From assembly GCA_028711485.1 (NCBI GenBank), contig JAQTSF010000040.1, positions 1 through 6,759 on the forward strand: a stretch of 6,759 bases of DNA, in the 5' to 3' direction. Both the position numbers and the translations under genes were made by a program. This document shows, piece after piece, positions 1-6,002 of the stretch. This DNA is from Candidatus Iainarchaeum sp. GTDB lineage: Archaea > Micrarchaeota > Micrarchaeia > Anstonellales > Bilamarchaeaceae. The notes beneath the pieces were generated by a model, which was not told the origin of the DNA, searched no databases, and was given only the letters and a program-made list of their open reading frames with translations. Positions within the stretch are counted from its first letter, which is position 1; each line of letters starts with the position of its first letter.

Positions 1-95
1 TAAGGAGTCAATCCACAGACGTATATAACTACCTTATTTTTTTCAATTGGTGTAAATCTTTCTATGTTTCCGCTTAGTGAATTGTATATTTCCAT
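1..95 (-). CDS. cysS: Cysteinyl-tRNA synthetase, N-terminal fragment (partial at left edge)
   Basis: Reading the minus strand from the ATG at 95-93 gives an open frame of 31 codons to the window edge. It begins MEIYNSLSGNIERF and continues TPIEKNKVVIYVCGLTP. This matches the start of class I cysteinyl-tRNA synthetases: a short strand with a Y/N-T/S-L element, a P-I/G-K stretch, then Y-V-C-G-x-T-P/V, whose Cys is a zinc ligand at the cysteine-binding site. The enzyme charges tRNA-Cys with cysteine using ATP in the cytoplasm. The HIGH and KMSKS motifs and the anticodon-binding domain lie outside the window. No in-frame ATG, GTG or TTG occurs in the six codons upstream. A G-rich AGGGGTG (113-107) precedes the start by 11 bases, which is rather far for a Shine-Dalgarno site, and the TATA position suggests a nearly leaderless mRNA. 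The family call rests on a short stretch, but the Y-V-C-G-L-T-P run is distinctive. Confidence 0.8.
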   Translation of the reverse strand, partial: MEIYNSLSGNIERFTPIEKNKVVIYVCGLTP

Positions 96-111
96 TAGAT
101 GAATTGCACCC

Positions 112-133
112 CTAAAGATTTAAAAAGTTTAAT
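112..133. promoter_or_regulatory. Shared divergent TATA element between cysS and the DUF4870 gene
   Basis: The octamer TTTAAAAA (119-126, plus) reads TTTTTAAA on the minus strand, so it resembles an archaeal TATA box both ways. Its centre lies about 25 bases from the plus ATG at 148 and about 27 bases from the minus ATG at 95, both near the usual TATA-to-start-site distance. A-rich, BRE-like sequence flanks both sides (CTAAAGA at 112-118 and the minus-strand reading of 127-133). Both transcripts would then start at or next to the ATG. TATA placement is seen directly; bidirectional use is inferred. Confidence 0.6.
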
Positions 134-147
134 TTCTTTATCATATC

Positions 148-669
148 ATGGCAGTTAAAAAGAAATCCAAAAAAATTCGGAAGGTAACTAAAAAACAACC
201 AAAGCTAAGACAGGCAAAGACAACACCTAAAATTGAACAGCCGCTTGCATTTGAAAAAACAGAAACAATAGCTATTGCTCCCTCAAAGGTTTCACAAGAA
301 GAGAAGGAGCAAAAAGTTGTTCCGTACTTTGCCTCACTTTCCTATCTGGTACAAATATTTAACTTCATTTTATTGGGAATAGGGCCGGTAATCTCAATAC
401 TTATATTCCTCGTATCTGATAAGAAATTTACGAAATTCCATGCAGTTCAGTCAGCACTACTTGGTTTCTTAGTATCCCTCTTATTTTATATCCTAAAAGA
501 TTCAATTTTATTAGGAACACCCCTATTTGATATTATAGAATACGGGATGGTATATTTGATGATTGGGGTTCTTTCGATATTCGTGTTTGTATTGCTTGGA
601 TTTAAAACATATAAGAATCAATGGGTAAAACTACCTCTTTTCGGAGATCTCGCAATGAGATACTCCTAA
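148..669 (+). CDS. DUF4870/Tic20-like small integral membrane protein
   Basis: This is a 173-residue protein. Residues 1-30 are very rich in Lys/Arg and residues 31-57 look disordered. The rest is hydrophobic, with three or four membrane segments at about 60-89 (possibly a hairpin), 97-118 and 129-152. The pattern around residues 95-102 (T-K-F-H-A-V-Q-S) after the first membrane pair, and the C-terminal W-V-K-L-P-L-F-G-D-L-A, are the two landmarks of the DUF4870 family, where F-H-A-x-Q-S and W-x-x-P-x-x-G-D-L recur. Its biochemical role is unknown. The basic N-terminal tail is longer than I expect for the family and might contact nucleic acid or ribosomes; that is a guess. The ATG at 148 was chosen because a TATA box lies about 25 bases upstream, implying a leaderless mRNA with no Shine-Dalgarno site. 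The stop overlaps the DP2 stop on the other strand by four bases. Confidence 0.8.
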   Translation: MAVKKKSKKIRKVTKKQPKLRQAKTTPKIEQPLAFEKTETIAIAPSKVSQEEKEQKVVPYFASLSYLVQIFNFILLGIGPVISILIFLVSDKKFTKFHAVQSALLGFLVSLLFYILKDSILLGTPLFDIIEYGMVYLMIGVLSIFVFVLLGFKTYKNQWVKLPLFGDLAMRYS

Positions 670-3600
670 ACAAAGTCGGACAAACCCATTTGTTTTATTT
701 TTTCATCTTCAAATATGTGTTCTATTTCTTTTTTTATTAATTTTATTCTTTGTTTTAAATAAACTGGGAGGTCATATTTATTACATAACATCTGTGAAAT
801 TTCTAGGTATTTTTTTATTCCTCCTTTATGTATTGTGAGAGTTAAATTTCCACCACATTTTCTACATTTTCCTATCAAAGGAACTCGTCTATAAATTTCA
901 TTGCAGTTTACACACCTGAAGCTCTGCCTTGAAAATGTTCTTAAATTTCCATATAAATCCGGAAGAAAATGATTGAGTATTATTCTTTTTGCAACATCTT
1001 TTTCATCAACGCATCTAATTTTTTCCTCTAATTCTAATTCATTAGCAATTTTATCCGGAACAGAATCTAATTCAACATATTTTGTTTTTACAACTCCCTT
1101 ATCTATGCTTTCTGAATCTAATGTAAATGATAGATTACCATATTGCTCTTCTTTTCCAAGAATATCCTCAACTTTTTTTATTTTTATTTTGTATGGATAT
1201 TCATTTTTCATACAAGATTCATAAAATTCTAACGGATATTTATCAACAACTTCCATACAGAAAACTTCATCATCCACTTCCTTCGGGTTTATTTTAACAT
1301 TAAGCAGTATAGGGGCGTCCATAGTCCCCCCTCTTCTTTCACTTAAATATTTCCTTGAGAAATTTAGAAGAGAATCCATAAGTAGCATGACACAATCCTC
1401 GTCGGCATCCGCGTTCCTTCTTTTTGCAGTGTGGAAATGAGGATGTGCATAACCAACATTTGCTTTTGTAAAACCAACCAAAAGATGTCCTATAAGTTCT
1501 TCTCTTTTTTCTATGTTGTAATAAGAAGGCAGACTATAAAGATTAATTAACAAATCATCTATAAATTTTGAAACTTTTATAAAATACTCTGCCCCGTTTT
1601 CGGAAAGCAATATATCCTGAACTTTTAACGGTACAATCTGTTCTCCATCGACAAGTTCTTTTCCAAGATAATCCCTTTCATATCCCAATTCAATAGCTTT
1701 TTTTACACTCAAACCGATTTCATTCGGTTTAAAGTGGGTTAAGGGAACATCGGTTGCATCAAATCTTGCAGTTCCATCTTTGTATACGTAAACTCCGTAC
1801 TTTGCCCTCAAAACCCCTTTCTCAAGTCTTTCGGGAATTCTGTTTTTGTTGCTAAGTCCCTTTACCCCTTTTACATCATCAGGAATTTGTCCTCCACATA
1901 CTTTTCTACATTCCTCAAACATTTCTGCAAGGGCTATAGGTCTTTTTTCATAGCTTATTGTTTCTCTTCCACAATGCTCTGTTGAGTTTACCACCGCATT
2001 ACATTTTTGGCATATTTTTTGCGGTTCGCAATCTCCACCACATAAACTACATCTGGGATATATGGAAATATGTGAACAGTTTATACATTTGAATTTGGAA
2101 AGTTCAAGATTAACTGTTTTTAATTTATCTATCTCTTTTGCGCTTTTGTAGATTTTTACCAAGCTTCTATTTTTCGGAGAACCTGTTGGAAAAAGAGAAT
2201 GTGGTTTTCCATCCATACTCCTTTCTTTTGCCTTTTCCGGTCTTCCCATTCTTGTACCTATATACGTTCCTCCTTTTGCCCTTATTACTATTCCAGATGA
2301 TTCTGATATAGTTTCAAGAACCTTTTTTTTCTGTTTTAAAATTTCTTTTATATTCGAACAGTCAATTTTTTTATTCTTAAGAACTCCCAAAGAACCAAGG
2401 ATACTATACGCATTATCAGCTGTAAAAACTATTTTTCCATCTCTTACAATATGTTCAACAAGGAGTTCTTCAAAAATATTTTTTGCATCGTTATCCTCAA
2501 TTTTCATCTCTGAAATCTTTTCTCCATCCCAACGCAACTCTGCTTTTTCAATAATTCCAACCATTTCATTAAGTTGTTCTATATTTATAGAATCCCAAAA
2601 AAGAGTATATTCTGGATGCAAAGGAACATCATATGTTTTTGAAAATAAAAATGCTGATTCTGCATTTTCAATTACAGGAATAGCCAAACCTTTTCTATCT
2701 AACTCTCGTTCCCACCACTCTTTACAATATCCTGGTGACATTAATGGGTGATTGCTTTTTATAAAATCCCCTAAAGAACTTACAATATCCCCTAAAAATA
2801 ATATTTCTTTAACTTCAGGATTAATTTTTCTTGCCTGTTCAATACTATTTACTCTAACAACATCCCCATTTTTTAATTTCACGATAGGTGATTCTATATT
2901 ATTACAAGAAGTTACTATACACCCTTTGCCAGGCCGTTCAATTTTCATCTGTGTTCCATATGCTAAAAATTCATTAAGCAGAACCATAATTGCAGGATGA
3001 ACACTCTTAGCCATTATTCCATTTGTTCTGGTTTTTCCGTATCGTAATCTAAATCCTCCTTTTGAAGAGGGATAAGAGAAAACAGGTCTTCCGGCAACTA
3101 ATCCATCTAAATATCCATCATCCGGTTTTATTTCAACTTTATCTTCTTTTATCTTTATTTTGATTATTTTTTCAAGCCAGTTCCATTCTATTTTCTGTTT
3201 TTTCACATACTTTAACAATTTTGCAGCTTTAAGGGCTATTCCTTCACAAACTACTAATGGAACCCCGCCCCTTATCCTGTTAGTTTCCACTCGTTCAAGA
3301 TTTTTATAAACTGAAACTTCAACTTCATCTGTAGGTTCTCCATCTATACATATCGGACAATTTCTTATTATTATTCGTATATCTTCATCTTTTGGTTTGT
3401 ATTGAAGATGAGCAACTCTTGCTTCGTATATATTTATCTCTTCAACATATCTTTCTACTTCAGTATCTGTTGGTCTGTAATTTCCTATTCCCACAGTTAA
3501 TCTCGCAATATCTGCAATAAGTACACTTAATCCAGCAGCAGTTCCACCAGCACTTCTTATAGGTCCAGCATAATAAACAGAAATATAGTTGCTTCCATCA

Positions 3601-3971
3601 GGATTTTCTCTTATTTTTACTTTTGCTATCCCCTCCGTGGGTGCAACAAGAACACCTTCAGTGATTATTGCAACACCTGTTCTTATTGCCTGTTCAATTC
3701 TTTTTTCTTCGCTTCCTTGATATATTTCCCCTGAAGCTATTTTTCTTACTATTTCAAACGCAATTTCTTCTCTCCCTTTTTCTTCCTTTTCCATACTCCG
3801 TATTATTTTTTCAATACCCTCTGGTCCAACAAGTCCTTCAACTCTCGAAGCAATATCCGAAGTAATCTTTATTTCAACCTTTTTTTCAGGGTCAAAACCT
3901 TTTTTCCTTGCCTTTGTAGCTATAGAATAGCATTTTTCAAGCTCCTTTTCAAGTTCATCAAAATAGTTCAT
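666..3971 (-). CDS. polC: DNA polymerase D (Pol II) large subunit DP2, catalytic
   Basis: DP2 is the polymerase subunit of heterodimeric family D DNA polymerase, the replicative enzyme of most archaea outside the crenarchaeal line. The 1101 residues are near the length of intein-free family members. Landmarks in order: the P-T-E-G and Y-Y-A-G-P-I-R-S-A-G-G-T segment (111-144); C-P-I-C-I-D-G-E-P-T (205-214); the G-G-F-R-L-R-Y-G barrel signature (305-312); G-R-P-E-K-A-K-E-R (576-584); a Cys-rich zinc region (C629, C632, C641, C644, then C648, C654, C657, C667); the catalytic motif with the metal-binding aspartates (by family alignment D855 and D857) in R-R-N-A-D-A-D-E-D (851-859); a C-terminal zinc ribbon (C1020, C1023, C1036, C1039); and a terminal Q-M-G-L-S-D-F-V that fits a PCNA-binding PIP-box. 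No intein is present. The ATG overlaps the DP1 stop as ATGA, with GGGAG four bases before it. The motif's middle Gly is replaced by Ala856. Confidence 0.97.
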   Translation of the reverse strand: MNYFDELEKELEKCYSIATKARKKGFDPEKKVEIKITSDIASRVEGLVGPEGIEKIIRSMEKEEKGREEIAFEIVRKIASGEIYQGSEEKRIEQAIRTGVAIITEGVLVAPTEGIAKVKIRENPDGSNYISVYYAGPIRSAGGTAAGLSVLIADIARLTVGIGNYRPTDTEVERYVEEINIYEARVAHLQYKPKDEDIRIIIRNCPICIDGEPTDEVEVSVYKNLERVETNRIRGGVPLVVCEGIALKAAKLLKYVKKQKIEWNWLEKIIKIKIKEDKVEIKPDDGYLDGLVAGRPVFSYPSSKGGFRLRYGKTRTNGIMAKSVHPAIMVLLNEFLAYGTQMKIERPGKGCIVTSCNNIESPIVKLKNGDVVRVNSIEQARKINPEVKEILFLGDIVSSLGDFIKSNHPLMSPGYCKEWWERELDRKGLAIPVIENAESAFLFSKTYDVPLHPEYTLFWDSINIEQLNEMVGIIEKAELRWDGEKISEMKIEDNDAKNIFEELLVEHIVRDGKIVFTADNAYSILGSLGVLKNKKIDCSNIKEILKQKKKVLETISESSGIVIRAKGGTYIGTRMGRPEKAKERSMDGKPHSLFPTGSPKNRSLVKIYKSAKEIDKLKTVNLELSKFKCINCSHISIYPRCSLCGGDCEPQKICQKCNAVVNSTEHCGRETISYEKRPIALAEMFEECRKVCGGQIPDDVKGVKGLSNKNRIPERLEKGVLRAKYGVYVYKDGTARFDATDVPLTHFKPNEIGLSVKKAIELGYERDYLGKELVDGEQIVPLKVQDILLSENGAEYFIKVSKFIDDLLINLYSLPSYYNIEKREELIGHLLVGFTKANVGYAHPHFHTAKRRNADADEDCVMLLMDSLLNFSRKYLSERRGGTMDAPILLNVKINPKEVDDEVFCMEVVDKYPLEFYESCMKNEYPYKIKIKKVEDILGKEEQYGNLSFTLDSESIDKGVVKTKYVELDSVPDKIANELELEEKIRCVDEKDVAKRIILNHFLPDLYGNLRTFSRQSFRCVNCNEIYRRVPLIGKCRKCGGNLTLTIHKGGIKKYLEISQMLCNKYDLPVYLKQRIKLIKKEIEHIFEDEKIKQMGLSDFV

Positions 3972-5404
3972 TGCTCTCCCTTAAGAAAATTCAAGGTCTT
4001 TAGCCTTCCGGTTTTAAATTCATAAACAGGAACAATGCCTGGAGTTGGAACATGCCCTTGCCGCACCTGGAACTCTGTTCTTGCCTGAAATGTTCCTGAA
4101 TTTATCATTACAGTCCCTCTGTAATATCCATATCCATTTTTGTGTATATGCCCCATATGCAATACATCTGGTTCTTCCTCAAGAACAAGATAATCTTTTT
4201 TTTCAGGAACTATCAAATTTCCCCCATATAATGTAGAAAAATGTCTTCTTTTCAAATACTCCTCCATTACCACTTCCGGTTTTTTATAACTTAAATAATA
4301 CAAACTGGAAATCAAAGAATCCATTGATGTTCCATGGTACAATACATGTTTTATTCCTTCTAATACTACTGTTGATGGATTCCCTAAACTAGTAATATCA
4401 CAGGAAATAAGATCGCTTTCAAGAGCAGGACTGGGTTCCCCCCTTCTTACAGCATCATGGTTTCCAGGAATTGCTATCACTTCTATATATTCTGGGAGCC
4501 TTTCCACAAAATCATTGAATATTTCATATTGTTTGTATATATCGCTTACAATAAGCTCTTTCTCTTGGTTTGGATATATCCCTATTCCATCCACAATATC
4601 CCCTGCAATGAGTATATATTTTACTTTTGATGCAAGTGATTCAGCTCCATTTTCTCCCTTGATCCAGCTTATAAATCTCTCAAGACTTTCTTCAAGAAAA
4701 TTGTTGCTTCCAAAATGTATATCTGAAAGATAAGCAGCAGCGAGATCATTTTCTGAAAGTTTTTTCTCTCTGGTTATTGGAAGATCTGGCCATTCAATAT
4801 CCTCTGCAATAACAAATGCCTCAAGTACTTTTCCTCTTATTGCAATTACATCGTCCTTTATTATTCTTCTTCCAAGTTCAAATAATTTTTCCTTTCCCTG
4901 GCTTATTACTATTTTACAAATTCCTGTAAGATCTTCGCCTTCTAATAATATATTTTTATTTTTCGTTTCCCGTATATCAGTAACCATTACTATTATTTTT
5001 ACTTGTTGATTCATGCTCTTTTTAAGATCCTCAACTTTTGTTTCCGGATATTTTGGATCAAATTTTTTAAGCATTTTTGATAATTTTGAATATCTGTTTC
5101 TAAAGTATTCTACAAAATCATCTATACTTCCTGTTGTTCTGGAATTTCCAGTAACATCCCGATCTAATACTTTTATATTCGATGAATATTCTTTTGAAAG
5201 TGGTTTGAAAGAATAAGGTCTTTTTACAACAATTTGTTCTTCTTTCTTTTTTTCAATTAATTTTTTTACTTCTTCTTCATCAATATACTTTTTTCCAGAG
5301 TCAATAATCTCCTTTTCTACATCAGAATTATTTAATTTTCTTAGAATTTCTTCTGCCTTTACACTCAACCTTATTCCTTTTTCTATAAATTTTTCAGCTT
5401 CCAT
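3968..5404 (-). CDS. polB: DNA polymerase D small subunit DP1, 3'-5' proofreading exonuclease
   Basis: DP1 is the non-catalytic partner of DP2 and carries the Mre11-like proofreading nuclease. Residues 1-55 form a charged helical N-terminal region. A linker follows, with the conserved V-L-D-R-D-V-T-G-N-S (79-88). An OB-fold spans roughly 133-205 and the calcineurin-like phosphoesterase domain roughly 222-450. All metal-binding motifs are intact: S-D-I-H (D228, H230), G-D-I-V-D-G (D269), G-N-H-D (N315, H316), Y-H-G (H357) and G-H-I-H (H419, H421), so exonuclease activity is expected. This separates it from the inactivated eukaryotic B-subunits. At 478 residues it is shorter than the roughly 600 of Pyrococcus and Methanocaldococcus homologues, mainly in the N-terminal and linker region. 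The ATG follows the UPF0147 stop by one base, and AAGGAG overlapping the end of UPF0147 sits four bases before it. This suggests translational coupling. Confidence 0.96.
   Translation of the reverse strand: MEAEKFIEKGIRLSVKAEEILRKLNNSDVEKEIIDSGKKYIDEEEVKKLIEKKKEEQIVVKRPYSFKPLSKEYSSNIKVLDRDVTGNSRTTGSIDDFVEYFRNRYSKLSKMLKKFDPKYPETKVEDLKKSMNQQVKIIVMVTDIRETKNKNILLEGEDLTGICKIVISQGKEKLFELGRRIIKDDVIAIRGKVLEAFVIAEDIEWPDLPITREKKLSENDLAAAYLSDIHFGSNNFLEESLERFISWIKGENGAESLASKVKYILIAGDIVDGIGIYPNQEKELIVSDIYKQYEIFNDFVERLPEYIEVIAIPGNHDAVRRGEPSPALESDLISCDITSLGNPSTVVLEGIKHVLYHGTSMDSLISSLYYLSYKKPEVVMEEYLKRRHFSTLYGGNLIVPEKKDYLVLEEEPDVLHMGHIHKNGYGYYRGTVMINSGTFQARTEFQVRQGHVPTPGIVPVYEFKTGRLKTLNFLKGEQ
3976..3980 (-). 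promoter_or_regulatory. Ribosome binding site of DP2
   Basis: GGGAG lies four bases before the DP2 ATG, inside the last codons of DP1. Together with the ATGA stop-start overlap it supports re-initiation by ribosomes finishing DP1 and fixes the DP2 start. Confidence 0.65.
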
Positions 5405-5405
5405 T

Positions 5406-5654
5406 TTACTCCTTCAATGCTTCCAATTCACTCATTATAGTCCAGACTTGCATTCTTGCATGGGTGGGCATATTAATATCCTCACTTATGCTGTTTATGT
5501 GATATACCGCAGAACTTATTTTTACATTCCATTCATCATCACTTACTAATCTTTCTTTTGAATCAGAAAGTGCTTTTCTTATATTTTTTGGAACACTGGG
5601 ATCCTCCAGAATTATATCTATCTCTTCAATAATTGTTTTTAATCTCTTGTCCAT
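5406..5654 (-). CDS. UPF0147 family protein
   Basis: This is an 82-residue, all-helical, acidic protein of the archaeal UPF0147 family; its biochemical role is unknown to me. The family pattern is seen twice: E-D-P-S-V-P-K-N-I-R-K-A early (about residues 18-29) and E-D-I-N-M-P-T-H-A-R late (about 59-68). In both, an acidic residue and D/N precede x-P, then a basic or Arg-containing helix, suggesting two similar helical repeats. An ATG at 5672 would add six residues. The internal ATG at 5654 is preferred because AGGTGAT, matching the archaeal 16S 3' end, lies three bases before it and covers the codons of the longer form. It is the first gene of the polymerase D operon and its stop is one base from the DP1 start. 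Co-expression with PolD hints at a replication or nucleic-acid role, but that is inference only. Confidence 0.88.
   Translation of the reverse strand: MDKRLKTIIEEIDIILEDPSVPKNIRKALSDSKERLVSDDEWNVKISSAVYHINSISEDINMPTHARMQVWTIMSELEALKE
5409..5414 (-). promoter_or_regulatory. Ribosome binding site of DP1 overlapping the end of UPF0147
   Basis: AAGGAG makes up the last two sense codons of UPF0147, followed by its TAA stop, one base, and the DP1 ATG. The site therefore serves as coding sequence and as Shine-Dalgarno site, supporting coupled translation. Confidence 0.7.
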
Positions 5655-5657
5655 CTT

Positions 5658-5664
5658 ATCACCT
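5658..5664 (-). promoter_or_regulatory. Ribosome binding site that sets the UPF0147 start
   Basis: AGGTGAT is complementary to the conserved 3' end of archaeal 16S rRNA and lies three bases before the ATG at 5654. It favours the 82-residue product over an 88-residue form starting at 5672. Confidence 0.75.
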
Positions 5665-5672
5665 AAAATCAT

Positions 5673-5686
5673 AAAATCCGGATTTT
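5673..5686. repeat. 14-bp perfect palindrome in the polymerase operon leader
   Basis: AAAATCCGGATTTT is a perfect inverted repeat with a TCCGGA core. It lies 22-35 bases downstream of the TATA box centre, so it overlaps the predicted transcription start. It could be an operator for a dimeric regulator or a small hairpin at the 5' end of the mRNA. The symmetry is seen directly; the function is inferred. Confidence 0.45.
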
Positions 5687-5704
5687 TTGAACCGAAATCA
5701 GTTG

Positions 5705-5712
5705 TTTTTAAA
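5705..5712 (-). promoter_or_regulatory. TATA box of the UPF0147-DP1-DP2 operon
   Basis: The minus strand reads TTTAAAAA, the same octamer as at 119-126. Its centre predicts a start near 5683, leaving a leader of about 30 bases that contains the Shine-Dalgarno site of UPF0147. The sequence just upstream, where a BRE would sit, is the T-rich run after the tRNA gene and the tRNA 3' end itself, so the promoter is squeezed against the tRNA. Confidence 0.6.
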
Positions 5713-5731
5713 TAAATCGGGCCCGATGGGA

Positions 5732-5871
5732 TTTTCCATAGCCTTTTAGTTTCAAATGTTTTCTAAGGTTAAAAGGCTATGCCACCCAAAACCAGCAATA
5801 CTTATTATTATCGCATGGCTTTTTGGAACCGTGCTTTTTGCCATATGAAATATATAAGTCAAAAAGTCGGG
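5732..5871 (-). other. tRNA-Arg intron 3 in the T-loop (59/60), 140 nt
   Basis: The intron splits TTCAAA|T. The exon T-stem forms the outer helix of the BHB. TTC of the T-loop pairs with GAA at 5736-5734, leaving a 3' bulge AA^T, so the site is a relaxed BHB with three central pairs. The interior folds into three abutting hairpins: CTTTTT/AAAAAG (5866-5861 with 5839-5834); CAC plus CCAAAA with TTTTGG plus GTG, extended inward (5833-5783); and a perfect 12-bp stem, CATAGCCTTTTA with its complement (5781-5770 with 5748-5737). I found no C/D box, H/ACA signature or open frame with coding character. Confidence 0.8.
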
Positions 5872-5937
5872 TTTGAACCCACGACCGTCAGCTTTCTTAT
5901 TCCAAAATTTGCCACAAGAAGAACTTATGGCAAAAGC
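5833..5937. repeat. Inverted repeat linking introns 2 and 3 of tRNA-Arg
   Basis: On the plus strand GCTTTTTGCCATA (5833-5845, intron 3) and TATGGCAAAAGC (5926-5937, intron 2) are reverse complements apart from one extra T. The TGGCAAA core of the second copy (5928-5934) also pairs with TTTGCCA at 5908-5914 inside intron 2, so the two pairings exclude each other. Confidence 0.6.
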
Positions 5938-5941
5938 GTGA
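5894..5941 (-). other. tRNA-Arg intron 2 in the anticodon loop (37/38), 48 nt
   Basis: This is at the canonical archaeal intron site, one base 3' of the anticodon. The anticodon stem is the outer helix. C32-T33-T34 pair with AAG at 5898-5896, and C35 faces a U, so the central helix has three pairs. The 3' bulge reads AA^A. The body is a 7-bp hairpin, TTTGCCA/TGGCAAA (5934-5928 with 5914-5908), with a pyrimidine-rich 13-nt loop. The cut points follow the same geometry as the other two introns. Confidence 0.8.
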
Positions 5942-5963
5942 TAGAAGGCTGCTGCGCTATCCA

Positions 5964-6002
5964 TTGCAGGCTTTATATAATATAAAATTATGATATAAAG
6001 TT
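5964..6002 (-). other. tRNA-Arg intron 1 in the D-loop (17/17a), 39 nt
   Basis: The intron splits AGCC|TGGATA. It has the clearest BHB of the three: exon bases 12-15 (GCAG) pair perfectly with CTGC near the intron 3' end (5969-5966). A CC^A bulge lies on one strand and AA^T on the other. Inside, CTTTATAT/ATATAAAG forms an 8-bp hairpin (6000-5993 with 5978-5971) closed by a 14-nt AU-rich loop. Only an A-C mismatch separates the bulge from this helix. Leaving the intron in would give a D-loop of about 49 nt. Confidence 0.85.

Noticed and set aside
973..1224. Plus-strand open frame inside DP2 (also 2752-3000, 3668-3865, 4045-4236, 4515-4733 and 5013-5216)
   Set aside because: They are antisense to well-conserved DP2 and DP1 coding sequence, have low-complexity translations and lack start signals.
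5716..5727. Palindrome ATCGGGCCCGAT
   Set aside because: It follows from the acceptor stem sequence CGGGCCCG, whose GGGCCC core is self-complementary, so it needs no regulatory explanation.
5732..5871. Box C/D or H/ACA guide RNA inside the long intron
   Set aside because: No RUGAUGA, CUGA or properly placed ACA box was found in the minus-strand sequence.
5860..5893. A tRNA ending near 5860 using the apparent T-arm GTGGG-TTCAAAC-CCGAC
   Set aside because: The T-stem would have a G-G mismatch and the following TTTTTGA has no matching 5' acceptor strand. Reading through to CCCAT-CGGGCCC gives a paired stem and a perfect acceptor.
5752..5964. Minus-strand open frame of 70 codons
   Set aside because: It lies inside the tRNA-Arg gene, crosses two introns and has no ribosome binding site.
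5779..5985. Plus-strand open frame of 68 codons containing V-G-F-E-P-T-T
   Set aside because: This is the antisense reading of the tRNA T-arm and anticodon region. The G-F-E-P-T-T peptide is a familiar artefact of translating tRNA genes backwards.
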